64,000 bases of DNA from Blastococcus sp. Marseille-P5729 (GTDB lineage: Bacteria > Actinomycetota > Actinomycetes > Mycobacteriales > Antricoccaceae), in the NCBI RefSeq assembly GCF_900292035.1, contig NZ_OMPO01000001.1:441192-505191 (forward strand). Reading direction: 5' to 3'. Numbering within the stretch: the first letter of the stretch is position 1; each line of letters opens with the position of its first letter. The translations under genes were made by a program, and so were the position numbers. Shown here piece after piece: positions 45,096 to 55,888 of the stretch. Below the pieces are notes generated by a model. It had not been told where the DNA came from and did not search any database. It saw only the letters and a program-made list of their open reading frames with translations.

Positions 45096-45566
45096 ATGAG
45101 CATCCCCGACCACCCCGTACCTGACGCTGTGACCGGGGTCGTCGTCGGAGACGACGGTTCGGGACGGGCGCTCGAGGCGATCGAGTACGCGGCCGAGGAG
45201 GCCGCGCGTCGTGGCACGTCCCTGACGGTCGTCCGCGCCTGGAACATCAAGAACGCCGTCCGGCCCGCCGACGTGGGCCCAGGCGTGATCCCCTCGACCC
45301 AGGAGTTCCAGGATGCGACCGAGGCGCACACCCGTGCCCGCGCCGAGTCGGTCGCCGCTCGGTTCGACGTGCCCGTGCACGCCATGGCTTTGCACGGCTC
45401 GCCCACCAAGGCACTCCTGCAGCTGTCCCGGACTGCCGATGTCGTGGTAGTCGGCGACCGCGGTGTCACCGGGCTCGCGGGCCGGATCATCGGCTCGGTC
45501 GCCGACACGGTCGTGCGGGAGGCCGAGTGCCCGGTGGTGGTCGTCCGTCGCCGGCAGGACGGGTGA
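45096..45566 (+). CDS. Universal stress protein (UspA family)
   Basis: The 156-residue protein is a single USP domain with the ATP-binding motif GDRGVTGLAGRIIGSVAD near 122-139 and VVVGDDGS at the start. USPs are small nucleotide-binding stress proteins. The start is ATG 45096, 5 bases after GAGGAGG. A TAGGAT at 45045-45050 is a plausible -10. Its TGA overlaps the GTG of the next gene. Confidence 0.9.
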   Translation: MSIPDHPVPDAVTGVVVGDDGSGRALEAIEYAAEEAARRGTSLTVVRAWNIKNAVRPADVGPGVIPSTQEFQDATEAHTRARAESVAARFDVPVHAMALHGSPTKALLQLSRTADVVVVGDRGVTGLAGRIIGSVADTVVREAECPVVVVRRRQDG

Positions 45567-46423
45567 TTCTCGAGCGTTGCTGGGTCGCGCGCCAGCGCGA
45601 GCATCTCGCGCGGATCGACGCTCTGGTCGGTGCACACGAGGCGCGGCAGGCACGGGCCATCGCGCACCCGGTCGAGGACTTCCTATTCACCTACTACGTC
45701 TACCGGCCCAACCAGCTGCGCCGCTGGCATCCCGGGATCGGCACCGCGATCAGCGACCTGACGGCACCGCATCGAGACTGGCCGTTCTATACCGTCCGCG
45801 ACTCATCGATCACGGTCGATGCACGTGCGCTCGCGCGGCAGCGCAGCGGCGCGGTCGAGCTCGTCCGGCGGCTGATGCGCTCCACCCTCGACCGTCCGGC
45901 GCGACACGGCTGCTTCGGGATGCACGAGTGGGCGATGGTGTACGGACTTCCGTCCGAGAAGGTTCGGCACAGCTCTTGGCCGCTGCGGCTGCCGCCCACG
46001 AAGGTGGCGGCCACGGTGGACGAGCGCGGGCTGCGCTGCACTCACTTCGATGCCTTCCGGTTCTTCACCGAGCCCGCGGCGCCACTCAACGAGACCCAGC
46101 TCAGCCGGCAGGACCAGCTCGCGCAGGAACAACCCGGCTGCCTGCACGCCGGAATGGACCTCTACAAGTGGGCGTACAAGCTCGCGCCGGCGACATCGTC
46201 CAGCCTCGTCGCCGACGCCTTCGAGCTCGCCCGGGACATCCGGTATGTCGACATGCAGGCCAGTCCGTACGACCTCAGCGAGCTGGGCATCGCGCCGATC
46301 CGGGTGGAGACGGCGTCCGGCCGGGCGCAGTACGTGGCGCTCCAGAGGGAGTTCACCGAGCGGGCCCGACCGATCCGCGAGCAGCTGCTCGCGGTCTGCC
46401 AGTCCCTTCGGGCTGCGGTCTAG
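45563..46423 (+). CDS. Putative 3-methyladenine DNA glycosylase (annotation by family only)
   Basis: The 286-residue protein belongs to an actinobacterial family usually named 3-methyladenine DNA glycosylase, though I know of no direct proof and it resembles neither AlkA nor Mpg. Visible features are an N-terminal helix rich in Arg and His, several aromatic residues (FTYYVYRPNQLRRWHPG near 38-54), and the DAFRFFTEPAAPLNE segment near 172. The start is GTG 45563, a GTGA overlap with the USP stop, so the two genes are coupled. No membrane segment. Confidence 0.65.
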   Translation: MILERCWVARQREHLARIDALVGAHEARQARAIAHPVEDFLFTYYVYRPNQLRRWHPGIGTAISDLTAPHRDWPFYTVRDSSITVDARALARQRSGAVELVRRLMRSTLDRPARHGCFGMHEWAMVYGLPSEKVRHSSWPLRLPPTKVAATVDERGLRCTHFDAFRFFTEPAAPLNETQLSRQDQLAQEQPGCLHAGMDLYKWAYKLAPATSSSLVADAFELARDIRYVDMQASPYDLSELGIAPIRVETASGRAQYVALQREFTERARPIREQLLAVCQSLRAAV

Positions 46424-46540
46424 TCATGATGCGCAGCTCGCTCACGGACCAATATGGCCCTCCCCGCTGACGGCACTACACGCCCGTCGACGACCGGGTG
46501 CCCGGGCCGGCGCGCCGCGCCGTGAAGTATCGTTCACCGC

Positions 46541-46681
46541 AGGTCGAGAGATCTGGCGCGAAGTCCCGGCTGGCCAGACAGCAACCCGCTCCGTCGCGGG
46601 TGCTCCGGGAGCAGACCAGCCGCTGCCGACCGGTGGCGGAACAGACGGAACGGAACCTCCGTATCCGAGAACGATGGAGGT
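46541..46681 (+). promoter_or_regulatory. SAM-I/SAM-IV-class riboswitch with ribosome-site sequestering platform
   Basis: Elements in order: P1 GGTC (46542-46545) with GACC (46614-46617); the GAGAG junction; P2 CTGGC (46553-46557) with GCCAG (46573-46577); the conserved GCAACC (46581-46586); P3 ACCCGC (46584-46589) with GCGGGT (46596-46601); and a pseudoknot TCCCGG (46564-46569) with CCGGGA (46605-46610). These are hallmarks of S-adenosylmethionine riboswitches of the S-box/SAM-IV group. Downstream, ACCTCC (46655-46660) pairs perfectly with GGAGGT (46676-46681), which contains the ribosome binding site of the next gene, so control is probably at translation. Confidence 0.75.
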
Positions 46682-46685
46682 CATC

Positions 46686-47093
46686 ATGCCTAATCAGCCG
46701 CGCACTGAGCACCCTCAGAACTGCCAGAGCTACGGCCCAGGCCACACCATGCACTGGGTCCACGCCAAGCAGGTGGGCAAGACGCCTTGGGGCTGGCGCG
46801 ATGGCTTCGCGCGGACAGCTGCCGACGTGATCGTGGTGGCCTACGCCGGAGGTGGGTCGATAGCGGTATGGCATCACCGCCGCGTCGACTTCCCGCCCGG
46901 AACTCCGGTGCGCGTCCACGAGCAGTTCCATGCGCTCGCGGTCGGGAGCCTGTGGATCAATGTCGACATTCGCGAAGGTGGAGCGGGGGCCGTCCTCGAA
47001 CCGAGCATGCCCGAGCTGTGGGCGGCTGAGATGCAAGCCGGAATCACGTCCGTCGTAGAGGGGACCGGGGTAGGCCTTCCAATCTCGGAGTAG
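46686..47093 (+). CDS. Unrecognised 135-residue protein under riboswitch control
   Basis: The protein has no signal peptide, membrane segment or family that I can recognise. It is mixed alpha/beta with a His/Trp-rich start (HTMHWVHAKQVGKTPWGWRDG, near 20-40), a long hydrophobic beta stretch near 46-60, then VWHHRRVDFPPGTPVRVHEQFHAL near 61-83 and a C-terminal SMPELWAAEMQAG. Five or more His residues (H10?, H20, H23, H26, H63, H64, H78, H82) could bind a metal. ATG 46686 follows GGAGG at normal spacing. The riboswitch links it to SAM or methionine status, so transport, salvage or methyl transfer are possible roles; none is shown. Confidence 0.75.
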   Translation: MPNQPRTEHPQNCQSYGPGHTMHWVHAKQVGKTPWGWRDGFARTAADVIVVAYAGGGSIAVWHHRRVDFPPGTPVRVHEQFHALAVGSLWINVDIREGGAGAVLEPSMPELWAAEMQAGITSVVEGTGVGLPISE

Positions 47094-47136
47094 CAGTCGG
47101 CCGGTTCGCGATCGGTCACTCCGCTCTGGCTGCGGT

Positions 47137-48690
47137 CTACAGACGCACCTCGATCAGTGCCGGGCCAGGCTCGGCCAGCGCGCCCTCCAGCGCCGTCGCC
47201 AGCTCGTCCATCGTGGTCACGGCGGACGCGGGCACCCCCATCGATCCGGCAAGCGCGACGAAGTCGATCGCGGGGTTGTCGATGTCGAGCAGTGCCTGCG
47301 CCTTCGGTCCGAAGGCGGGGACGCCGACATTGCGCATCTCGTTGTGCAGGATCTTGTACTTGCGGTTGGCGAACAGCACGATCACTATGTCCAGCTGCTC
47401 GCGCGCCGCCGTCCAGAGCGCCTGCGGCTGGTACATCGCGCTGCCGTCGCTCTCCAGCACGATCACCTTGCGGTCGGGGCAGGCCACGGCCGCGCCGATT
47501 GCGCACGGCATCGCGTAGCCGATCGACCCACCGGTGCCGACCAGCCAGTCGTGCGGCCGCGCGGTCTCGGTCTCAGCGACCAGCGTGCGACCTGAGGTGA
47601 TCGACTCATCGACGACGATCGCCTGCTCCGGGAGCAGGGAGCCGATCAGGGCGCCGAGCCCGGCGACGTTCAGCTCACCGGACGGCCGCTGCGGCAGCTC
47701 GAGCGGGCTGGTGCGGGCCGTCGCGTCGCCGGCAGCGAGGGCATCGACCAGCCCGTCGAGGGCCTCGGTCAGGTCGTGGTCGGGGCGGGCGAGCTCGACG
47801 ACCTGAGCGGTGCGTGGCCAAAGCACGCTCGGCCGGTCCGGGTAGGCGAAGAAGCTCACCGGACCCTTCGCGCCCACGAGCACGATGAGATCGTGCTCGG
47901 CCAGGAACGTGGCGGCTTGGTCGGGCGGGTACGGGATGCGGGCGACCGGCACCCGGCCGGCACCGCGGGTTATCCGCGAGGTCATCGTGGTGGTCAGCAG
48001 CTTGGCCCCGGTGGCGGCCGCGACCTTGCCGGCCGCGCCCAGCGGCTGCTCCAGCGTGGCTCCCGGACCCAGGATGATCGCCGGCGACTCGGCGCGCGGC
48101 AGCAGCGCGGCGACCGCGTCGACGGCCTCACCGTCCAGCGGTGCCGGCTGCGGGTCACCCGCCTGCGGAGCCTGGACGGACGACGACCTCACCTCGTTCC
48201 AGGCGGCGTCCGCCGGGAGGATGAGCGAGCTGATCCGGCCGGGCCTGCGGCGTGCCTCGCGGATGGCGGCAGCGGTGTCCAGCGGGACCGAGTCGGCGTC
48301 CGGCGTGGTGCGCACCCAATGGCTGAACGGCCGCGCGGCGGTCTCGATGTCGGAGGTCAACGGCGCGTCGAGGTGACGGTGATAGGTCGCGTGGTCGCCG
48401 ATCACGTTCACCATCGGCGACTGAGCGCGCAACGCGTTGTGCAGGTTCGAGAGCCCGTTGGCCATGCCCGGCCCGAGATGCAGCAGGGTGGCCGCTGGAG
48501 TGCCGGTCATCCGCGCGTAGCCGTCGGCCGCCCCGGTGACCACCCCCTCGAACAGCCCCAGCACGCACCGCATCCCCTCGGTGGCGTCGAGCGCGGCGAC
48601 GAAGTGCATCTCGGAGGTACCCGGATTGGCGAAGCACACGTCGACGTCGTTGGCCATCAGGGTCTGCATCAGGGCGTTCGCACCGTTCAC
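47137..48690 (-). CDS. Thiamine-diphosphate-dependent acetolactate synthase-like enzyme (IlvX type)
   Basis: The 517-residue protein has the three domains of ThDP decarboxylase-type enzymes: the pyrimidine domain with the catalytic Glu in LFEGVVTGAADGYAR near 48-62, a central domain, and the ThDP domain with ESDGSAMYQPQALWTAARE near 415. It is shorter than the true AHAS (602 residues at 53909) and has no adjacent small subunit; it resembles actinobacterial IlvX-type proteins whose substrate is unknown. The start is GTG 48690, after AGGAGG. Confidence 0.8.
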   Translation of the reverse strand: MNGANALMQTLMANDVDVCFANPGTSEMHFVAALDATEGMRCVLGLFEGVVTGAADGYARMTGTPAATLLHLGPGMANGLSNLHNALRAQSPMVNVIGDHATYHRHLDAPLTSDIETAARPFSHWVRTTPDADSVPLDTAAAIREARRRPGRISSLILPADAAWNEVRSSSVQAPQAGDPQPAPLDGEAVDAVAALLPRAESPAIILGPGATLEQPLGAAGKVAAATGAKLLTTTMTSRITRGAGRVPVARIPYPPDQAATFLAEHDLIVLVGAKGPVSFFAYPDRPSVLWPRTAQVVELARPDHDLTEALDGLVDALAAGDATARTSPLELPQRPSGELNVAGLGALIGSLLPEQAIVVDESITSGRTLVAETETARPHDWLVGTGGSIGYAMPCAIGAAVACPDRKVIVLESDGSAMYQPQALWTAAREQLDIVIVLFANRKYKILHNEMRNVGVPAFGPKAQALLDIDNPAIDFVALAGSMGVPASAVTTMDELATALEGALAEPGPALIEVRL

Positions 48691-48834
48691 GACGGCACCT
48701 CCTCGCGGCCACGGCCCGCGGCCAGATCGTTCGCTGTTGTAACTACCTGCCCAACCTATAACCAACCCGGCGGCGTCGGCAGCGCCCCACGGCGAAACCG
48801 CCCGTGGGCCGGGGCTCGTCTAGGGTGGGTGACT

Positions 48835-49599
48835 GTGACGATTCCTGCCCCCACCAGCCAGCCCGCACCCACCGGCGCCCCGGCGCCGACCGTCGACGGG
48901 CCGCCCGCGGAGGTCGTCGTACGCCGCGACCATCGCGGCATCGTGCGGGGGCTCGTGGTTGCGCTGGCCGGCGCGAGCGTCCTGCTGTTCTGGGTGCCGG
49001 CGTTGATCGTGCTGATCCGCCGCGAGCCGGGCTATTTCAAGACGGGCATCGTGTGGACCGCGCTCATCGCGACCGTCGTACTGATCGTCCTCGGCGCCGG
49101 GCTGATGATGCTGTGGCTACGTACCGGCAGCCGGCGCGGGCCACTGATGACGCTCAGCGAGCGCGGCGTGCAGATCCCCGCCGGACGGCGGCAGGACTCA
49201 CTCGACGTCCGGTGGGAGGACCTCGAGCTGGTGCGCCTGGTCGGGCACCGCGACCCGGAGATGGCCTTCTACCGCAAGACCGAGCCGCCCACCGAGCCCG
49301 AGCCGCAACCGCGGACGGATCTGGATCTCTCCGAGCCGGAGTTCCTGCGACCGCTGGACTTCGCAAACGATCCACCGCCGCAGATGCCCCCCCCCGACCG
49401 CGCCGTGTTCGAGCAGATTACGCCGCTGCCGGAAGACGAGGAACAACCGCCGCAGCGCGAGCCCGAGCCGAGAATCAGCGGTCCCGAGCGGCTCTATGCC
49501 ACGCCGTACGTCGTACCGGTCGGGCGGACCGAGCCTGCGCTGCGCGAGGTGATTCGCGCTGTGCGCCGGCTGGCCGCGGGCCGAGTCCCCCTCGGCTAG
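48835..49599 (+). CDS. Two-helix membrane protein with PH-like and acidic Pro-rich C-terminus
   Basis: The 254-residue protein has a Pro/Ala-rich N-terminus, two hydrophobic segments (about 38-60 and 71-95), a short PH-like beta segment (MTLSERGVQIPAG...VRWEDLELVRLVG, near 105-132), and a long Glu/Pro-rich cytoplasmic-type tail (140-215). No clear family. The start is GTG 48835, 8 bases after a TAGGGT -10-like element (48821-48826), consistent with a leaderless message; GTG 48829 is an alternative. Its stop shares a CTAG with the convergent cimA stop. Confidence 0.7.
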   Translation: MTIPAPTSQPAPTGAPAPTVDGPPAEVVVRRDHRGIVRGLVVALAGASVLLFWVPALIVLIRREPGYFKTGIVWTALIATVVLIVLGAGLMMLWLRTGSRRGPLMTLSERGVQIPAGRRQDSLDVRWEDLELVRLVGHRDPEMAFYRKTEPPTEPEPQPRTDLDLSEPEFLRPLDFANDPPPQMPPPDRAVFEQITPLPEDEEQPPQREPEPRISGPERLYATPYVVPVGRTEPALREVIRAVRRLAAGRVPLG

Positions 49600-51185
49600 G
49601 CCTGCAGACCGTAAGCGACGGAGTCCACCAGGGCCTTCCAGGATGCCTCGACAACGTTCTGGTGTACTCCCACGGTGGTCCAGGTCGACTCGCCGTCGGT
49701 AGTGTCGATCAGCACGCGTGTGGTGGCGTCGGTGCCCGCCCGGCCTTCCAGGATGCGGACCTTGTAGTCCGCGAGCTCGATCCCCTCCAGCTGCGGGTAG
49801 TGTCCGATGATCGCCAGCCGCAACGCCTCGTCGAGCGCGTTGACCGGGCCGTTGCCCTCGGCTGTGGCGATGACGCGCTCGCTGCCGAGCACCACCTTCA
49901 CAGTCGCCTCGGAGACGACCGCGTCGTCCGCGCGGTGCTCGACGATGACTCGGTAGGACTCCAGGGTGAAGATCGGCTTGCGGTCCGGTTCCAGCTCGTC
50001 GCGCATCAACAGCTCGAACGAGGCGTCCGCGGCCTCGTACGACCAGCCCTGGGCCTCTCTCGCCTTGACGATCTCGACGACCCGGCCGACCGCCTCGGGG
50101 TGCTCGGCGATGTCGACGCCGAGCTCGCGACCCTTGAGCTCGACGCTCGCCCGGCCGGCCATCTCAGTGACGAGGATGCGCATGTCGTTGCCGACGTCGG
50201 CGGGGTCCATGTGGTTGTAGAGCTCGGGCGAGACCTTGATCGCGCTGGCGTGCAGCCCGGCCTTGTGGGCGAAGGACGACGACCCGACGTACGGCTGGTG
50301 GGTGTTCGGGGAGAGATTGGCCTTCTCGGCGAGGGCATGCGAGATGCGCTGCATCTCGGTGAGCCGGCCCTGAGGCAGGACGGGCATCTGCAGCTTGGCT
50401 GCCAACCCGCCGACCACCGCGAACAGGTCCGCGTTCCCGGTCCGCTCGCCGTAGCCGTTCGCCGTGCACTGGACGTGGGTGACCCCGGACTCGACCGCGG
50501 TCAGGGTGTTCGCGACGGCGCAGCCGGTGTCGTCCTGGCAGTGGATGCCCAGCCGCCCGTCGACCGCCGCCCGGACCTCGCCGACGATTCGCTGCACCCC
50601 GGTCGGGAGCATGCCGCCGTTGGTGTCGCACATGACGACCACGTCGGCGCCTGCCTCGAAGGCCGCGCGCATCACCGACACCGTGTAATCCGCGTCGAAC
50701 TTGTAGCCGTCGAAGAAGTGCTCGCAGTCGACGAAGACCCGCCGGCCGAGCGAGACCAGGTGCGCTACGGTGTCGCGCACCATCGCGATGTTCTCCTCTC
50801 GGCTGGTGCGCAGCGCCTGCTCGACGTGCCGCACGTCGGACTTGGCCACCAGGCATACCACCGGCGCCTGCGAGTCGACCAGCGCCTGTACCTGCGGATC
50901 GCCGGCGACGTCCACGCCGGCCTTGCGAGTCGAGCCGAAGGCCACCAGCTGGGCGGTCTGCAGATCGAGCTCGCGCTGGGCCCGCTGGAAGAACTCGGTG
51001 TCCTTCGGCAGGGCGCCGGGCCACCCACCCTCGATGAACCCGACTCCGAGCTCGTCCAGCAACCTGGCCACCGCTAGCTTGTCGGCCACCGAGTACGTGA
51101 TCCCCTCCCGCTGCGCTCCATCACGCAAGGTGGTGTCGTAGACGTGGAAGGAGTCGCCCAGGGGCAGGCTCGCGTCGGTGGTCAT
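49596..51185 (-). CDS. cimA: Citramalate synthase
   Basis: CimA condenses pyruvate and acetyl-CoA to (R)-citramalate, which LeuCD and LeuB turn into 2-ketobutyrate for isoleucine. The 529-residue protein has the DRE-TIM metal site as YDTTLRDGAQREGI near 17-30, HCQDDTGCAVANT near 208, and the C-terminal LeuA dimer/allosteric domain (about 395-525) that binds isoleucine. It is closer to this clade than to LeuA by the GATREG-type start and length. Placed after leuB in the ilv cluster. Confidence 0.9.
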   Translation of the reverse strand: MTTDASLPLGDSFHVYDTTLRDGAQREGITYSVADKLAVARLLDELGVGFIEGGWPGALPKDTEFFQRAQRELDLQTAQLVAFGSTRKAGVDVAGDPQVQALVDSQAPVVCLVAKSDVRHVEQALRTSREENIAMVRDTVAHLVSLGRRVFVDCEHFFDGYKFDADYTVSVMRAAFEAGADVVVMCDTNGGMLPTGVQRIVGEVRAAVDGRLGIHCQDDTGCAVANTLTAVESGVTHVQCTANGYGERTGNADLFAVVGGLAAKLQMPVLPQGRLTEMQRISHALAEKANLSPNTHQPYVGSSSFAHKAGLHASAIKVSPELYNHMDPADVGNDMRILVTEMAGRASVELKGRELGVDIAEHPEAVGRVVEIVKAREAQGWSYEAADASFELLMRDELEPDRKPIFTLESYRVIVEHRADDAVVSEATVKVVLGSERVIATAEGNGPVNALDEALRLAIIGHYPQLEGIELADYKVRILEGRAGTDATTRVLIDTTDGESTWTTVGVHQNVVEASWKALVDSVAYGLQA

Positions 51186-51212
51186 CGCGGGGTTTCCTTC
51201 TGTGCAGGAGGT

Positions 51213-52238
51213 CTAGGAGTCGGCTACCAGCTTGGCGATGCGGTCGCCGATCTCGGACGTCGAGCCGGGGTTGCTGCGCTCGCGGGTCGCGAGGTCGTCG
51301 GCGACCGCCTGCTCGACCTTGGCGGCAAGCGAGTTCTCCCCCACGTGATCGAGCAGCATGCCGGCCGAGAGGATCGCCGCTGTCGGGTCGGCCTTCCCCT
51401 GTCCGGCGATGTCGGGTGCCGAGCCGTGTACCGGCTCGAACATCGACGGGTTGCTTCGAGAAGCGTCGATATTGCCGGACGCCGCGAGACCGATGCCTCC
51501 GGTGACCGCAGCCGCCAGGTCGGTCACGATGTCGCCGAAGAGGTTGTCGGTGACGATGACGTCGAAGCGCTGCGGATCGTTGACGAGATAGATCATGGCG
51601 GCATCGACGTGCGAGTAGGCGGTATCGACGTCCGGGTACTGCGCGGCAACATCGTCGAACGTGCGCTGCCACAGCCCGCCGGCATGCACCAGCACGTTGG
51701 TCTTGTGCACGAGGGTCAGGTGCTTGCGCTCGCGCTGCTGGGCAGCCTGGAAGGCGGCCTCGATGACCCGGCGGGCACCGAAGGCGGTGTTGAGCGAGAC
51801 CTCGGTGGCGATCTCGTTGGGGGTGCCCTGGCGCAGGGTTCCGCCATTGCCGGCGTACGGGCCCTCGGTGCCCTCGCGGAAGACCACGAAGTCGATCTTC
51901 TTGTCTCCCGCGAGGACCGAGTCGGTGTTGGGGTACAGCTTGGCCGGACGCAGGTTGACGTAGTGCTCGAAGGCGAAGCGCAGCTTCAGCAGCAGGCCGC
52001 GCTCGAGGATCCCCGGCGGCACGGAAGGGTCACCGACCGCGCCGAGCAGGATCGCGTCGTGGCCGCGCAGCTCCTCCATCATCGAGTCGGGCAGCAGCTC
52101 GCCCGTCTCGTGCCAGAACTTCGCGCCGAGCGGGTAGTGGGTCTGCTCGGCATCCACGCCAGCGGCCTGCAGAACCTTCAGCGCCTCTGCGGTGACCTCG
52201 ATGCCGATCCCGTCGCCGGGGATTACTGCGAGCTTCAT
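51213..52238 (-). CDS. leuB: 3-isopropylmalate dehydrogenase
   Basis: LeuB oxidises 3-isopropylmalate (and 3-methylmalate in the citramalate route). The 341-residue protein has [10 protein letters not shown] near residues 6-15, the conserved [26 protein letters not shown] near 225-250 and [12 protein letters not shown] near 260. The start is ATG 52238, 37 bases after ilvC. It is separated from leuCD but adjacent to cimA. Confidence 0.95.
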   Translation of the reverse strand: MKLAVIPGDGIGIEVTAEALKVLQAAGVDAEQTHYPLGAKFWHETGELLPDSMMEELRGHDAILLGAVGDPSVPPGILERGLLLKLRFAFEHYVNLRPAKLYPNTDSVLAGDKKIDFVVFREGTEGPYAGNGGTLRQGTPNEIATEVSLNTAFGARRVIEAAFQAAQQRERKHLTLVHKTNVLVHAGGLWQRTFDDVAAQYPDVDTAYSHVDAAMIYLVNDPQRFDVIVTDNLFGDIVTDLAAAVTGGIGLAASGNIDASRSNPSMFEPVHGSAPDIAGQGKADPTAAILSAGMLLDHVGENSLAAKVEQAVADDLATRERSNPGSTSEIGDRIAKLVADS

Positions 52239-52275
52239 TCTCTTCGGGCTTCCCTTGCGTCCTCTCGCGATCCGC

Positions 52276-53373
<1,098 letters not shown>

Positions 53374-53904
53374 TCAGCCGGCCCGGTCGGCCAGGCGGGG
53401 CTGGGAGGCGGTGATCGCGCGGGGGCCACGGCCGATCGCGACGACGCCGGACTGCACGAGCTCGCGGATCCCGAAGGGCTCCAGCGCCGAGCTCAACGCG
53501 GCGAGCTTCTCCCGGGTGCCCGTCGCCTCGATGGTCAACGAGTCGGTGGTGACGTCGACGACCTTGGCACGGAACAGATTGACCGTCTCCAGCACCGGAG
53601 TGCGGTGGTGCGCGTCGATGCGCACCTTGATCAGCACGATCTCGCGCTGCACCGAGTTCGCGGGCTCCAGCTCAACGATCTTGATGACCTGGATCAGCTT
53701 GTTGAGCTGCTTGGTGACCTGCTCGATGAGGTTGTCCTCGACCTGGACGACGATGGTGATGCGAGAGATCTCCGGCTGCTCGGTCGGGCCTACCGCAAGC
53801 GACTCGATGTTGAAGCCGCGGCGGCTGAACAGTCCGGCGACGCGCGCCAGGACGCCGGGTTTGTCCTCCACGAGCACCGACAGGGTGTGGCGGGTGGTGG
53901 CCAT
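53374..53904 (-). CDS. ilvN: Acetolactate synthase small (regulatory) subunit
   Basis: The 176-residue protein has an N-terminal ACT domain (TLSVLVEDKPGVLARVAGLFSRRGFNIESLAVG near 6-38) that binds valine for feedback inhibition and a C-terminal domain that activates IlvB. The start is ATG 53904 (MATTRHTL), 4 bases after the ilvB stop, so both subunits are made from one message. Confidence 0.96.
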   Translation of the reverse strand: MATTRHTLSVLVEDKPGVLARVAGLFSRRGFNIESLAVGPTEQPEISRITIVVQVEDNLIEQVTKQLNKLIQVIKIVELEPANSVQREIVLIKVRIDAHHRTPVLETVNLFRAKVVDVTTDSLTIEATGTREKLAALSSALEPFGIRELVQSGVVAIGRGPRAITASQPRLADRAG

Positions 53905-53908
53905 GCTT

Positions 53909-55717
53909 CTACTCCTCGTCGAAGTCGGGGCGGATGTCACGCGCGGCGAGGATCTCGTCGTTGCTTCGGCCCGCGGCGACCATCGGCCAGACCTGGGCGT
54001 CCTTGCCGACGGTGAAGTCGATGACGACCGGCCGGTCATTGATCTGCAGCGCCTGCGCGATGACGTCGTCGACGTCCTCCTTGGACTCGGCACGCAGCCC
54101 CACGCAGCCCAGCGACTCGGCCAGCATGACGAAGTCGGGGATGCGCAGCTTGTGGGTGCCCAGATCGGTGTTGGAGTACCGCTCGTCGTAGAACAGCGTC
54201 TGCCACTGGCGAACCATGCCGAGGTTGCCGTTGTTGATGACCGCGACCTTGATCGGGATTCCCTCGATCGCGCAGGTGGCCAGCTCCTGGTTGGTCATCT
54301 GGAAGCAGCCGTCGCCGTCGATCGCCCACACGACCTTCTCCGGCGCACCGACCTTGGCGCCCATCGCTGCCGGAATCGCGTAGCCCATGGTGCCCAGCCC
54401 GCCGGAGTTCAGCCAGGTGCGGGGCTGCTCGTACTTCACGAACTGCGCGGCCCACATCTGGTGCTGACCGACGCCGGCGACGTACACCGCGCCGTCCGGC
54501 GTCAGCGCGTCGATGCGCTCCATGACGTACTGCGGAGACAGCGTGCCGTCCGCCGGCCAGTCGTAGCCGAGCGGGAACTTCTCGCGCCACCGCTCGAGCT
54601 GCTGCTTCCAGGACGAGATGTCGGCGGGCTCGGACTCCTCACGCAGGGCCGTCAGCGCGGTGACCAGCTCGACCATCGTCTCCTTGCAGTCACCGACGAT
54701 CGGCACGTCGGCGACCCGGTTCTTGCCGATCTCCGCGGGGTCGATGTCGGCGTGCACTACCTTGGCGCCGGGCGCGAAGGTCGACAGGTCACCGGTGACG
54801 CGGTCGTCGAACCGGGTACCGAGGGCGATCAGCAGGTCGGCCTTCTGCAGCGCGGTGACGGCAGGGACGGTGCCGTGCATGCCGGGCATGCCCAGGTGCT
54901 GCGGGTGCGAGTCCGGGAAGGCGCCGCGCGCCATCAGGGTCGTGACGACCGGGATCCCGGTGAGGTCGGCGAGCGCGAGCAGCTCGGCGGATGCCTCGGC
55001 CTTGATCACGCCACCACCGACGTACAGCACCGGACGCACGGAGGAGTGGATGAGCTTGGCGGCCTCGCGGATCTGCTTGAGGTGCGGGCGGGTCACCGGT
55101 CGGTAGCCGGGCAGGTGGTGCTGCGGCGGCCACTGGAAGACGGTCTGCGCCTCCAGCACACTCTTGGGGATGTCGACGAGCACCGGACCGGGGCGGCCAC
55201 TGGCGGCGATGTGGAAGGCCTCCGAGACGGCGCGGGGGATGTCCTCGGGATCGGTGACCAGGACGTTGTGCTTGGTGATGGGGGTGGTGATGCCGCAAAT
55301 GTCGGCTTCCTGGAACCCGTCCGTGCCGAGCAGTCTCGCGGACACCTGGCCGGTGATGGCCACGATGGGCACCGAGTCCATGTGGGCATCAGCGATGGGC
55401 GTGACCAGGTTGGTCGCGCCGGGGCCGGAGGTGGCGATGCAGACGCCGACCTTGCCGGTGGCCTGGGCATAGCCCTCGGCGGCGTGCCCTGCCCCCTGCT
55501 CGTGGCGCACGAGGATGTGGCGCAACGAGGAGTCGAACAGCGGATCGTAGACCGGCAGCACGGCGCCACCGGGAATGCCGAACAGCGTCTCCGCGCCGAC
55601 GCACTCCAGCGAACGCACCAGTGACTGTGCGCCGCTGCAGTGCTCGACGATCTGCGGTTCGGGTGCTGCGGCACCGCGACGCGGTGCGGATGGCGCGGCT
55701 GCGGGTGGGCTTGCCAT
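53909..55717 (-). CDS. ilvB: Acetolactate synthase large (catalytic) subunit
   Basis: The 602-residue AHAS catalytic subunit makes acetolactate and acetohydroxybutyrate. It shows the ThDP-activating Glu in [14 protein letters not shown] near 72-85, FAD-binding central domain, and the ThDP motif [14 protein letters not shown] near 460-475 with [12 protein letters not shown]. The start is ATG 55717 after GAGGAAGG. Upstream is a 302-base leader without other genes that holds the attenuator. It leads the ilvBNC-leuB-cimA unit. Confidence 0.97.
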   Translation of the reverse strand: MASPPAAAPSAPRRGAAAPEPQIVEHCSGAQSLVRSLECVGAETLFGIPGGAVLPVYDPLFDSSLRHILVRHEQGAGHAAEGYAQATGKVGVCIATSGPGATNLVTPIADAHMDSVPIVAITGQVSARLLGTDGFQEADICGITTPITKHNVLVTDPEDIPRAVSEAFHIAASGRPGPVLVDIPKSVLEAQTVFQWPPQHHLPGYRPVTRPHLKQIREAAKLIHSSVRPVLYVGGGVIKAEASAELLALADLTGIPVVTTLMARGAFPDSHPQHLGMPGMHGTVPAVTALQKADLLIALGTRFDDRVTGDLSTFAPGAKVVHADIDPAEIGKNRVADVPIVGDCKETMVELVTALTALREESEPADISSWKQQLERWREKFPLGYDWPADGTLSPQYVMERIDALTPDGAVYVAGVGQHQMWAAQFVKYEQPRTWLNSGGLGTMGYAIPAAMGAKVGAPEKVVWAIDGDGCFQMTNQELATCAIEGIPIKVAVINNGNLGMVRQWQTLFYDERYSNTDLGTHKLRIPDFVMLAESLGCVGLRAESKEDVDDVIAQALQINDRPVVIDFTVGKDAQVWPMVAAGRSNDEILAARDIRPDFDEE

Positions 55718-55828
55718 GGTGCTTCCTTCCTCGGATCACGAGCTCAGGACCGTGCGGGTTCCTTGTGGGACGGTGCGGGCCGTCGGCCCGTCGATTCTGC
55801 TGTGGCAGGTCATCGGCATGTGTACATG

Positions 55829-55888
55829 AAAAATCCCCGTGTGCCTCAGGCACATCGGGGAGTAGCGCGTCGGCGAGCCGACGCGCTA
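55829..55888 (-). promoter_or_regulatory. Attenuator of the ilvBNC-leuB-cimA operon
   Basis: Two hairpins on the minus strand follow the leader peptide. The first is a perfect 12-bp stem (55863-55874 with 55877-55888) that contains the leader stop codon. The second is an intrinsic terminator: arms 55856-55860 plus 55849-55854 with 55835-55845 (one bulge, 3-base loop), followed by ATTTTT (55834-55829). Such leader-terminator modules control ilvBNC in Corynebacterium. I see no clear antiterminator; the ribosome-site purines GGGAG near 55936-55941 could pair with CTCCC at 55858-55862. Confidence 0.75.
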
